A stretch of DNA of 64,000 bases from Mixophyes australis (Eukaryota; Chordata; Amphibia; Anura; Limnodynastidae), in NCBI GenBank assembly GCA_036250195.1, contig JAVHZZ010000003.1:293109065-293173064 (forward strand), given 5' to 3'. This document shows, piece after piece, positions 54,430 to 64,000 of the stretch (positions are counted from its first letter, which is position 1; every line of letters begins with the position of its first letter). The notes beneath the pieces were generated by a model, which was given only the letters and a program-made list of their open reading frames with translations, was not told the origin of the DNA and made no database searches. Made by a program: the position numbers and the translations under genes.

Positions 54430-55700
54430 GTGGATGACTATAAAAAGCTCCCAAATGTACCATTAATGTGTGGGTTGTTGAAAATGGAGTATATGGGGAA
54501 TTGGCTGCTAGGTCTTATTGCACAAAATGAGCAAATGGAGGCTGAGTTGCCATGGTATTTGGAAGCTGAGCAGCAAGAGGTTCTTCGTCTGCTCTGCAGA
54601 CCCCGTGGTTTTAGCCAACGGTTCTTTTTTGAGACCCTGACAGACCAGCATATCATTCAAAAAATTAGGCTCAACAGAGCCAACATCCAGCACCTTTATG
54701 TCCAGCTACAAAATGATTTAGAGCCAATTACGTGCCGCACACACGCATTACCTGGGATGCATAAACTGTTGTGTGTCCTTCATTTTTTGGCAACGGGGTC
54801 ATTTCAGTCTGTTTGTGCCCAGGTTGTAGGCCTCACCCAGACAACTTTTTCCAGGCATTTTAATGTGGTTTTATTGGCTCTGAACAAGCTGGTGCCTACC
54901 TACATCTGCTTTCCCCTCCCAGGCTTGTGATTGGCATGAGTTGAAGGGAGCTTTCTATAGACTCTCAGGCTTTCCTAATGTCTTGGAAGCTATAGACTGC
55001 ACACACATCGGGCTGAGACCACCTCGTGCAAGGGCACAAGTGTATACAAACAGGTACCATTCCTACTCTATGAATGTGCAGGTGGTCTGTGATGCAAAAA
55101 TGAAAATCATGAGTGTGGTTGCAGGGTTCCCTGGCTCTTGCCATGATGCCTATATCCTGCGCCAGTCATCCCTGTATCAAAAATTTTAGAATGGACAAAT
55201 GCCTGAGGAATGGCTACTGGGTATGTATTTATAGGGGGTGGCATTTGCAGTTTTCAGTTTGTGTTTTCCTCACCTCATTATTTCTTTTGTATATTCTAGG
55301 TGACTCAGGATATGGGTGTCAATCCTGGTCAATGACACCTCTGTTGAATCCACAGACTCCTGCCCAACATCAATATAATGAGTCGCACACAGCCACTAGA
55401 GGGGTGATAGAACGTACATTTGGCATATTGAAGACCAGATTCAGGTGCCTAGATACTTCTGGTGGTGTGCTTCTTTTAAGGTGTTAGATATTGTGTTGGC
55501 GTTCTGTCTGCTGCATAATTTGTACCTGAAACAAAATTTACCAGTAACACCTGCAGTAGACAGTAATTAAGCAGGAGAGCTCATTCCATTGGCTAATGTG
55601 GATAATACAGAGGGGGGGGGGAGGCAGGTGAGAGAAAACATTATCCACAGATATTTTGTAGGTGAGTATGCTTTCCTTCGTTTCTCTAAATATTAGGGAT
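54430..55700 (+). pseudogene. HARBI1-like DDE transposase
   Basis: Nuclease for excision and insertion. 54430-54930 is the N-terminal helical region (LPGMHKLLCVLHFLATGSF, FSRHFNVVLLALNKLVP). A one-base frame change near 54925 leads into 54941-55189, the start of the nuclease: AIDCTHIGLRPP (first D), YHSYSMNVQVVCDA and GSCHDAYILRQS. A TAG at 55187 follows. A 79-bp intron with GTATGT and TTCTAG ends (55221-55299) splits the LLGDSGYG motif (second D). The third exon has TRGVIERTFGILKTRFRC (E), then a frameshift near 55475. RENIIHRYF near 55630 is the C-terminus. Domain order and length are as in the family; three breaks inactivate it. Confidence 0.85.
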
Positions 55701-55996
55701 TGAGCAATAATTTTTAATAATTTTTATGCCCTACTAGATTAATATTTCACATCCTCCACAGAGAATATGTCCCCCAATCCACTATCAAAATGTATTATGT
55801 CTATGTATATGTGTTTTGACTTACACTTTCTGTTTATATATAACCATAAAAGATATTAAAAGTTGTGCAAATGTGTACATGTTAACATAACAAGAACAAA
55901 GACCATTGCAATTAACAGTGGCAACACAAATTCAGGTTTAGTTGTTTGCCAAATTATACCAAAAACATATGGCACAGTTTTGGCTTGTATGATTTT

Positions 55997-57811
55997 TCAA
56001 TTATTTTGGTCTCTTCCCGGCAGGCCCTGGAGACTTTCCGTGACTGGTGGATGGACACCTTCCACCTTCGAGGCGCACACTAAACCGCACGGGAGTAGTA
56101 GGTAAGGAGGGGCTAGGGGTAGTGTCCAGGCTAGTACCCGCTGATGTGGTCGGTAGTGGGAGTCTTGTGAGGAGTTCTCCAACAACACCAATAAAATGGG
56201 AAACATTTCTCGCATTGCCCCCGTGTGATTATTTATGGCAGTGTTGATTTGGGCCAACGAGGTGTCAATGTGATCCATGGTAGTCCCTAATCACCTTTGG
56301 TCATCATGCATGTGTTGCAAGATTTGGGATGTTCTATTTAGCTGCTGATGTATCCCACGCATTGAATCTTTGTGGAAGCCCAACAAGTTTTCCTGCATGT
56401 TACAGAATAAACAAATTGACTCCGCCAATGTGGGTGCACTTTCAGCTTGGGGCTGAATCTCTGGGGGATGTTGGGCAATGGCTGAGGGTTGGGAATCAGC
56501 CTGCACCTGGAGTTCTGGGACATCTGTCACGGGTTCTAATAAACTGTACTCCCTACACTCAGCATCTGTGCCTCGAAGAGTCAGACTTGGATCTTCTTGT
56601 GATGTTCCTTAAGTGAAACAATATAAAAATAAAAAATGAATACACATTCTGTACTCACTACCAGATACAGGTGCTTGCCATTACAGAAAAAATAATGTTT
56701 TTTTGTTTTTTTTTTATTTAATCCAACATAGGTGTATTTACCTGATACACACTCCTCTTCATCTGGGTCCCCTGCTGATGCTGCTGATGCTGCTGGTGCT
56801 TCTGGTAATGCCACTGCCTCCGGACCTGTTGCCGCTGGACATGGCTGCTGTTGTGTGGAGGCTGTATTGAAATACATGTGCAATGTCTGATAAAATTAAT
56901 CCTTTCTGCAAACTTACTAATTACACTTGCTAATAAAACTGATTAAAAAAGAAAAAGAAACAGACTTATGTCTTAGATGTATTGTAACAAATTACAAAGC
57001 AGGCTGCAGGATATCTGTTTACACTTACAATGTACAACAGGACATCATTAGACAATACTCACCAGCCATTGGTTGAGACACAGGTCTGTCTGTGTCCCGG
57101 ACATTTATCCCCTCCAGGATATCTGGGGGTATTAATTGTTTGAACTCCTCCTCATAGGAGGTATAAGATATCATGACAGGAGACCCACCACAAGTGGCTA
57201 TGAAATATAATACATAATTATTTTTGGTTACAAAGGTACCCTACACTATTCACTATTGAATGTAAACATGAACTAAAATCACACAACTTTATAAATACCT
57301 TTTTATTGATACCAAATACACATATAATAATAACCACAAAGGTCTAAACACATTAACCATTTGGCTAGGGTAAAACAAAAAAAACAAAGGTCTAGTCACC
57401 TTTGTTTTTTTTGTTTGTTTTGCCTGATTCATTAAGGATCTTAAATTAAGAAGTTTCTTATTTAAGTCTCCTAGACAAAACCATGTTACAGTGCAAGGGG
57501 TGCAGATTAGTTTTTTGTTTTGCACATAAGTTAAATACTGACTGTTTTTTCATGTAGTACACAAATCTTATTTGTACACTGAAATTTAAAGTTGATGCTC
57601 CTCGTGCTCCTCAATCATAAATTGGCACTAAAGAGTGCACAAGAGCACAATTTTCAGAAAAACTAAAATGGACATTATGCCCGGATTTAGTTTTTCCAGC
57701 AGAAGTTCCTGGCTGCTCCTCGTGCTCCTCCTGCTACTCCTGACCTCCTAACTCCTCTCTTTCCTCCTCTCCACTCTCCCTTCCCTCCACACCTCTCCTT
57801 CCTCTCAACAT
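55997..57811 (-). pseudogene. Harbinger Myb-like (SANT/trihelix) partner protein
   Basis: The DNA-binding partner that brings Harbinger transposase to the nucleus and ends. Exons can be read on the minus strand. 57811-57617 starts with ATG at 57809-57811 and has HFSFSENCALVHSLVPIYD, the start of the Myb-like domain, with two stops. 57197-57063 (TCGGSPVMISY, ILEGIN) has a TAG acceptor and a GTGAGT donor. 56861-56742 (PCPAATGPEAV, GDPDEEECVSG) has an AG acceptor and GTAAAT donor. About 56612-55997 has a glutamine/proline-rich part and a helical C-terminus. The rest of the Myb-like domain is lost between 57616 and 57198. The symbol is not assigned. Confidence 0.65.
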
Positions 57812-58430
57812 ACTCACACAAAGTGGGGGAATAAAATAAAAATGGGAAACAGAAGGGAAAGACAACTCAACAAAGAAATACACACTCTACAAATAAACAG
57901 ACCAAATGGAAAAACAAATGAAAATAATAATTTGCAAACAAGTCAAATCACAAAAAATAAAAAAAGACAAATATGGGCAGACAATGAACCAAAATGCAAA
58001 AAAAAAATATAAACCAACCTTCTCACACCAACAGAAACACAACCACTAACCTTCCTTAACAAATCTCTCTCTCTAGCTCTCTATGAAACCCCTTAAACCC
58101 CTTTCAACTGAAATAAGGAAATACCTGAGCTTTTATAATGTTAGTGAGGTCCAAATCACGTGGGATTTGCAGTTCCAACTGACAACCAATGAGAAATGAG
58201 TTTTGTCTTGGCAATGTAAATAGTCACCTAAACACAGGAGAGTTTGCCAAACACGGGAGTGTTTGAAATCGCAGCAAATCGCCAGAGATGAACAGCGATT
58301 TTGAATATCAGGGTAAAAATCGCAGCTTGACACATTTGATGAGTTTGGGACTAAAGTCCCGGGTGTTAACCCGCGATTTGCCGCGATTTAAACACGCTGG
58401 CAAAATCGGAGCTTAATACATTTACCCACA

Positions 58431-58989
58431 GATGTCTTGCTGCACCCATTACAGGCAAAGAAAATGGTTCAATCTACAACAGAACCAACTTTCCCAAAAC
58501 ATAAACTTTACCATATTTACCATATGCAGATGCACCCTAATAACAGATAACAAACTACTGAATGTGATATTCAGGAATCAAAGTGTACAATCTGCACGTC
58601 AATGAATTTGTTTTCATAGACACACCTATACTGAAAACCTGTGATCTTGTGGGGCACAAGTATGAGGGCTGTCAGGGGCACCATAGCCATGTTGAATAAT
58701 ATAGGAGTAAGTGATCAACTCTGATACATCTATAGAGAAGAAATTGTTCTGACAATGGCTAAATAATTAGCCATTATCATTGCCCTTGAGAAATTATATA
58801 AAATATTTAATCATTACTTTTTTATGAGTCCAATTTCTTTTCCTGAACTTTCAAAACATAAGCCTTCCTTTTACTCTGTCATATGTATTACATATGTCAT
58901 ATGTATTACACTATTGCCTGCATTGTCACAAAATGGATGTAAAAAGAGCCACAACTACAGCCCTATAGTTGGTAGAATGTAACAAGCCA
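58431..58989. other. Unassigned AT-rich sequence
   Basis: No gene or repeat recognised, apart from a short CATATGTATTA repeat near 58880-58910. Confidence 0.5.
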
Positions 58990-59339
58990 TCATTAAATAA
59001 CCAATTACATATATCGTGAATTTACGCAGCCGTCAGGTTCGTGGCTGAGTTGCCATTGTTCCTAAATGCTTTAACTTTGTAATAATATCACTTACAGTTG
59101 ACCATGGAATATCCAGCAGGGATTTCACGAACCATCTTATTGCAAAGGTGGCATCCTATCATAGTACCCTGCTTGAAGTCACTGAGCTCTTCAGAACGAC
59201 CTATTTTGTATCACAAATGTTTCAAATGGAGACTGAATTGCTAGGTGCTTGATTTTATATACCTCTGGCAATGGGTCTGATTAAAATACCTCAATTCAGT
59301 AATTAACATGTGCAGCCAAATATTTTTGTCCATATAGTG
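58990..59339 (-). mobile_element. DNA transposon terminal fragment, Tc1/mariner-like end
   Basis: The right end reads TTTTTGTCCATATAGTG followed by TA; on the minus strand this is TA-CACTATATGGACAAAAA, an end type common among Tc1/mariner-like elements in fish and frogs. The 340 bp inside it (GCAAAGGTGGCATCCTAT, GAAGTCACTGAGCTCTTCAG) has the feel of a 3' transposon region but no readable transposase. The opposite end was not found. Assignment rests on recalled end sequence. Confidence 0.45.
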
Positions 59340-59341
59340 TA

Positions 59342-61015
59342 TCTGCTATTCATTTATAACAATAGTATTCTCCCTTACATTCCTTTCGATTTTAATATAT
59401 CCACTCTATATTCTATTCAATATTTAATTCGCCCCACCACTTACTCCTTGTCTCTTCAGCTCTGTCTACTTTTTACCTAATTCTCTAGTTCCACCTTGAT
59501 TCCCTTTAAATTGCCACTATTCTTACCTTATCTTTGTATTATACTATCCCATAAAAAGCATATTTGTACTGAAATTAAAACTGATACATTTTTCAAATTC
59601 TCTCCCAATTATATCTTTAATTCAATCTCCATCCTGCAACTATGTCTCTACTTCAGCACAGGAATTCATCTACAGGACAAGATTCAACAGTGTTCCATGC
59701 TGTTGAACTGGTAAGAATCAAAAGAATATTGTCTATGTAAGCAGACAGCTCAGACAAATCATAGGACATCCTAGATATATAAAGATAAAATTAGGATTTG
59801 TATAGGATATGTATAATATCCTGCACCAGTTTGAGTTTAACACTAGTAGATTTCAATTCAAATCAATTCAAATCAATTTCAATATTAGTATTTTCTTTAT
59901 TAATTCACATAATTGTTAAAAGATTATTATTAAAATAGTGTTGATACTTTGATAAGTTATTAATCTTTTTGTACATATGATAAGTTTCATTTTTTTCAAT
60001 CTTACCATAATGATTTTCAATTTATCATTGCATATCTTAATAACAGTTATTTTAATTTATATTAAATCAATTTCTCATTTGCTCTTGAACTTCTCTGTAA
60101 TTTTTTGCTGTGTCATCAATTACTGATGACTGTTTTTCATTATTTTAAGCATCAATTTGTAGCAAGGTCTCCATATAAATTTATTAATATTATTTTTAAA
60201 AGTGCCAAATGGTGCACGTGACGGATGAACAGATATTGCATAACAATACAAACCTTATAAAAGAGAAAGAGCTTACAGATTAATAAGGAGAAATGTGATA
60301 AGAGACACAAATTGTGAGTTTTTAGGAAGGTTGGTTGGATATGTGTTGGCTGGAGAAAGCAAGGGCAGAAGATAAGAAAATAAGGGGATGACTTTCTAAG
60401 CGGTGGATTTGTATGTGGTTTAAAAACAAATACACACTTTTTTGCTGGATATGGTTTTCAGATCAAACCCACAGGATAGAAGTTATGTCTAAAAACTGAA
60501 ACCGCAACCGATGTGTTGAGTTTTGCAAACTTCTAAACTGCATGTGGTATAGGCAAGCTGCATATGGTTTAGGTCAAATCGCAAGGTTAAACCAGATTGG
60601 AAACATCCTGTTTACCCCTTACATCTTCTCAAAGCCCAGCCTTCTCAATATCGCACCTGGTTTTCTGGGAGAGAGGGGATTTATCAGGCCCCCACAGCTA
60701 AAATACTGGCCCAATGCTTAGTAGCACTGGACCCCTCATGAGTGTGCATGCTCTTATTGCACTTCAAGTCTTCTTGGCATCCACGACCACAAGGACCCTG
60801 GAGCCAATATTTCAATGTTTATTTTTTTTCCATAAGGACCTAATATTCAGGGCTCTTTCCTGTAATAAACAATGTTTGATCAATGGGTATCATGTAAGTA
60901 TGTTGATTCCTTTAATGGAGTGGAAAAGTATATAAATACAGTGATTGAAACACATCATATGTGTTGTGCAGTACTATTTAACATTCATAAGTACATTATT
61001 GGATCCTCTGATTTG
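59342..61015. other. AT-rich intergenic sequence, no gene recognised
   Basis: About 1.7 kb. TTCAAATCAATTCAAATCAA is repeated near 59852-59878. No coding signature was seen. Confidence 0.5.
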
Positions 61016-62022
61016 CAATGATTAGGAACCCAAATATTTTGCCTAAGAACACAGCCATCAATGAAAAATGGTACGAAAACATGCTCCAAGAGCAACTTCT
61101 CCCAGCCATCCAAGAACAGTTTAGTGATGAACAAAGCCTTTTCCAGCATGATGGAGCACCTTGCCATAAGGCAAGAGTGACAACTAAGTGGCTCGGGGAT
61201 CAAAACATCGAAATTTTGGGTCCATGGCCAGGGAACTCCCCAGACCTTAATCCTATTGAGAACTTGTGGTCAATCCTCCAAAGGCGGGTGGATAAACAAA
61301 AACCCAAATATTCGGACAAACTCTAAGCATTGATTAGGCAAGAATGGGAAGCTGTCAGTCAGTATGTGGCCCAGATGTTGATTGATAGCGTGCCAGGGCG
61401 AATTGCAGAGGTCTTCAAAAATAAGGCTCAACCAGGCCCGGCGCTCCCATTAGGCAAGGTTAGGCACTTGCCTAGGGCGCCGGGCTCTGGAGGGAGTATT
61501 CTAAAATACTTTAAAACTGTGCGGCGACCGCTGACCATACCTGTCACGGCCGCCGCACAGCATTTCAATGCACGGGGAGGGGGGGGGGGAGAGGCTATTT
61601 TGTCACCACTGCCGCCTCTCTGCTCCGTCTCCTCCCCTCCACTTACTAGTGTCAGTGAGTGGAGGGGAGGAGACGGAGCAGAGAGGCGGCGGTGGTGAGA
61701 CAAGGTAAGCAAAGGAGGGAGGAGTGAGGAGGGAGGAGGAGGGTGGCGATTTTTGCGGGGGGGGGGGGGGATGCCGCTTTTTTAAAAATGCCTAGGGCGC
61801 CATGGACCCTAGCACCGGCCCTGGGCTCAACACTGCAAATATTGACTCTTTGCATAAACTTAATGTAGTTGTCAATAAAAGCCTTTGACACATATTAAAG
61901 GCTTGAAAATTTATTTCAGTATATAGAAACATATGAAAAAAAAGGTCTAAAAACACTGAAACAGCATACTTTATGAAAACCAATACTATTGTCATTCTCA
62001 AAACTTGACAAAACCATGACTG
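61016..62022 (+). pseudogene. Tc1-like transposase (C-terminal half) and 3' end
   Basis: 5'-truncated plus-strand copy of the family at 1-1150. 61018-61326 begins at ILPKNTAINEKWYEN and includes QHDGAPCH (second catalytic aspartate) and SPDLNPIENLW (third acidic residue). TAA at 61327 replaces what is probably CAA. The frame continues as IRQEWEAVSQYVAQMLIDSV to about 61432, where a 391-bp element interrupts, then LNTANIDSLHKLNVVV resumes. The element end ...CATGACTG is at 62022 with TA at 62023-62024. Upstream sequence is unrelated, so the 5' half is deleted. Confidence 0.88.
61433..61823. mobile_element. hAT-like MITE, 391 bp, inside Tc1 transposase
   Basis: Flanked by GGCTCAAC at 61425-61432 and 61824-61831, an exact 8-bp duplication inside the Tc1 reading frame. 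Ends CAGGCCCGGCGCT and, reverse strand, CAGGGCCGGTGCT match at 11 of 13 bases; the CAGGG start is typical of hAT. Inside, about 61600-61697, is a long hairpin with arms of about 45 bases (CTGCTCCGTCTCCTCCCCTC and its complement) around TTACTAGTGTCAG. Two G runs (61576-61591, 61757-61769) flank it. No coding capacity. Confidence 0.88.
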
Positions 62023-62024
62023 TA

Positions 62025-62927
62025 ATACCGTATTACAGTGTTATCTGCTGTTATAATTTTATTTCACTCCTATATATAACCTTCTTTTTAGGCAGTACAA
62101 ATAAATATATTCAAGTGCAGACAAATCACAATAAAATTTAGTTTGTTGTCCTGAAAAGCTTACTGGCCATTTATTATGATAGGAGTGCCAGCATGCAATT
62201 TATTTTGTAACTATAGATCATTAGTAACCTACAGCAGCTGCCATTGAAGTTTGTTATAGCAAGAATTAGTTCACCTGCTATTTTTATCCAAAAAGGAGGC
62301 CCAGGACACTGCACCCATCTCAAATTTGCCTTGCATGGAGGTTAGAGAATGCAGTTCAACAAATATCTTGCATTTACATTAATGAACAAAATTAGCCAAT
62401 AGGAAGGGTGCTGAGTCATGTCTTCCCCTGCCTTCAGGACATAAATGCTTCAATAGTGGATGCCAAGATGTGATACCAATTCCAAAGAAGAGGTAAATAG
62501 AGATGCATACTGCAGTTGCTTAATGCATCTAAATTTTGTTTATACACTTCAGCCACCAAGCATCCAAAACAAGAGGTTTTATGGTCTAAAAGATTGAATA
62601 TTGTTCCTCAAAAGCTAAATTTGCATCTAGAACATGTTTCAGTAATTACAGGTATGAATTGGCACTCCTAAAATGTATAGGATACTTTTTTATTGACAAC
62701 ACAATATCAGTGTTACGTCGGCATGTAAGAATGTTCTCCAAATTATTTTGATAGACTTTTTCTCTATCACATTAATTGTAATTGGAATAATGTACCCTGT
62801 TGTATAAACTATAACAATAACATTTAAACCGCTTACAAGTTCTGTCACCATATTAAAAAGCCCCTGGTCAAGAACTGTTATATAAATCACAAAATTCTGT
62901 GGTGATCTCTAAATTTTATTTTACAAT
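62025..62927. other. Unassigned AT-rich sequence
   Basis: Nothing recognised on either strand. Confidence 0.5.
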
Positions 62928-62931
62928 AGGA

Positions 62932-63546
62932 TGTCGAAGTTGAATAATTGGATGAAGTCAGCTAAAGTGATTAATATTGGTTTACTATGCGATTGCGATT
63001 TTTCGCTACATCATACCGGGGTAAATAATGCAATTACACAGGTAAACAGCAGATACACTTACATTCACACCTACATTTGTAAATAGGACACATTTATTAA
63101 AGTTCCAACCCACATTCATTTATTAATAAATGAATGAGAGATTATTTATACAAAGATAAAACTACATTAAAGGTATTTATAGTTCAGGTCCTCAGAAATG
63201 TATAGAATTTGGTCTCATATTAATCCATATCTTACCAGCAGAAATCCAACTAGCGATATCAACAGCGATCGCTAGTTATAAATAGTATGAGATTAATACT
63301 CAGAAACACTTTGTTTATAGGTCAGTTTAAACTGTTTTTTTTCCGAGGGAAGGCATGTATGCAACAGTTGGAGTGAGTTGCCCTCACCTTTACAAAGAGG
63401 ATCAATTGAATTGGCCTATGACCAGCAGTCTACTGGAACATCGTAAACCTTGGACCAGTGAAGAACTTTCTTAGTGTTATCTGTTTATAATTGTGACTTC
63501 AACATTGTTTTTCTAAACCAATATATAATAAACTGGCTTCTGTTAC
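62932..63546 (+). mobile_element. Candidate solo LTR related to ERV2
   Basis: Begins TGTCGAAGTTGAATAATTGG, close to the ERV2 LTR start TGTCGAAGTCGTATAATTGG, and shares TTAATATTG and TGCGATTGC shortly after. Flanking AGGA at 62928-62931 and 63547-63550 gives a 4-bp duplication like those of ERV1 and ERV2. AATAAA near 63526 lies close to the right end, in the right orientation. CTAGCGAT/ATCGCTAG near 63250-63276 forms a small hairpin. Beyond the first 70 bases similarity to ERV2 fades, so it would be a sister family. The right end is the least certain. Confidence 0.55.
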
Positions 63547-63550
63547 AGGA

Positions 63551-64000
63551 ACAGAAACTGGCAACAGACATCAGCTTTGACAACTGTTCCTGGATCCAGG
63601 GTGCTTGCGTATGTATCGGTTATACTTTGTCATATTCTTATTGTATATTGCTGCTTATTTCTACTAAATTTCTTTTGTGTGTTGGAAGCAAACTGATCAC
63701 ATCGGACAATATTTACTGGTGATGATAGGCATGGACATAACAAGAAGTTGTATTATTCATTACTCAAGTTTCAGTTTGAAACAAAAACAATTGCATGTAT
63801 GTGGCAATACTCATAACAGGTGTGCTTTAATTACTGAACTCATTCAATATGAGTAATGGTATACAAGTTAAACTCCTGCTCTCCAAACGTAAGGCTATAT
63901 TTTACAGAAGATTTTGCATAATACATATTCATGCTGCTTCTGTGTTATAAAGCATTTCCACTAATCTATATTCTTTGGTGGTTCACCATGGATGAATTGT
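63551..64000. other. Unassigned sequence to window end
   Basis: No feature recognised. Confidence 0.5.

Larger units (their letters stand above)
52636..58430 (+). mobile_element. PIF/Harbinger transposon, two genes, decayed
   Basis: Left end GGGTAAATGTATCAGGCTCCG (52638 onward) and, on the other strand, right end GGGTAAATGTATTAAGCTCCG (to 58427) are terminal inverted repeats. Between them lie a HARBI1-like transposase (+) and a divergently placed Myb-like gene (-), the standard gene pair of this superfamily. The 3-bp target duplication could not be read with confidence. The left third has a nested inverted-repeat structure. At 5.8 kb it is longer than usual, consistent with insertions. Confidence 0.85.

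Noticed and set aside
57289..57525. 78-codon minus-strand frame as the central Myb-like exon
   Set aside because: No tryptophan-spaced SANT pattern, low complexity and no matching splice sites.

Overview
No host protein-coding gene is recognisable in this 64 kb window. It is a repeat-dominated stretch of a large vertebrate genome, most likely a frog or other amphibian. That inference rests on the mix of elements: chromodomain Ty3/gypsy elements, a DIRS-type tyrosine-recombinase element, a Penelope-like element, two endogenous retroviruses (ERVs), Tc1, hAT and PIF/Harbinger DNA transposons, and V-SINE-like repeats. The species cannot be named from sequence alone. Almost every coding region is broken by stops or frameshifts.

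Layout. 1-1150: a Tc1 transposon on the minus strand running off the left edge. 1645-2401: a solo LTR with a 5-bp target duplication. 2413-7639: gypsy A (+), without gag and protease but with an RT-RNaseH-integrase-chromodomain frame broken by one stop; its 3' LTR is cut off against a hAT transposase remnant (7640-8760, -). 9641-10358: a MITE with long terminal inverted repeats. About 12870-24579: gypsy B (-), split by gypsy C (+, 13445-20614), which is itself split by a hAT element (16107-19335) with an exact 8-bp target duplication. Gypsy B's 5' LTR also carries a solo LTR (23688-24197). 26536-27062: another solo LTR. 27179-28760: a DIRS remnant (-).

28766 to about 51456 is gypsy D (-), a multi-level nest. 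Its 3' LTR is split by ERV2 (-, 29103-38466, duplication CTAC). ERV2's own 3' LTR is split by a Penelope-like insertion (29766-31277, 16-bp duplication, 486-bp inverted arms, candidate hammerhead ribozyme). Its integrase is split by ERV1 (+, 39556-48458, duplication AAGG), which has a 611-codon open RNaseH-integrase frame and an env broken by one frameshift. Two V-SINE-like elements (51457-52305) follow. 52636-58430 is a decayed two-gene PIF/Harbinger element (HARBI1-like transposase + and Myb-like gene -). 61016-62022 is a 5'-truncated Tc1 copy carrying a 391-bp hAT-like element. A solo LTR resembling that of ERV2 lies at 62932-63546. The intervening AT-rich DNA holds nothing I can name.

The order of insertion can be read from the nesting: gypsy B and D are oldest, gypsy C, ERV1 and ERV2 came later, and the Penelope-like and hAT insertions are youngest within their hosts. 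The most unusual items are the covarying stem-loop repeats in gypsy A, the ribozyme-like core in the Penelope-like insertion, the gag-only ERV2 with a large unexplained interior, and the hAT element with stacked tandem arrays and a palindromic TCTCGCGAGA promoter-like motif.
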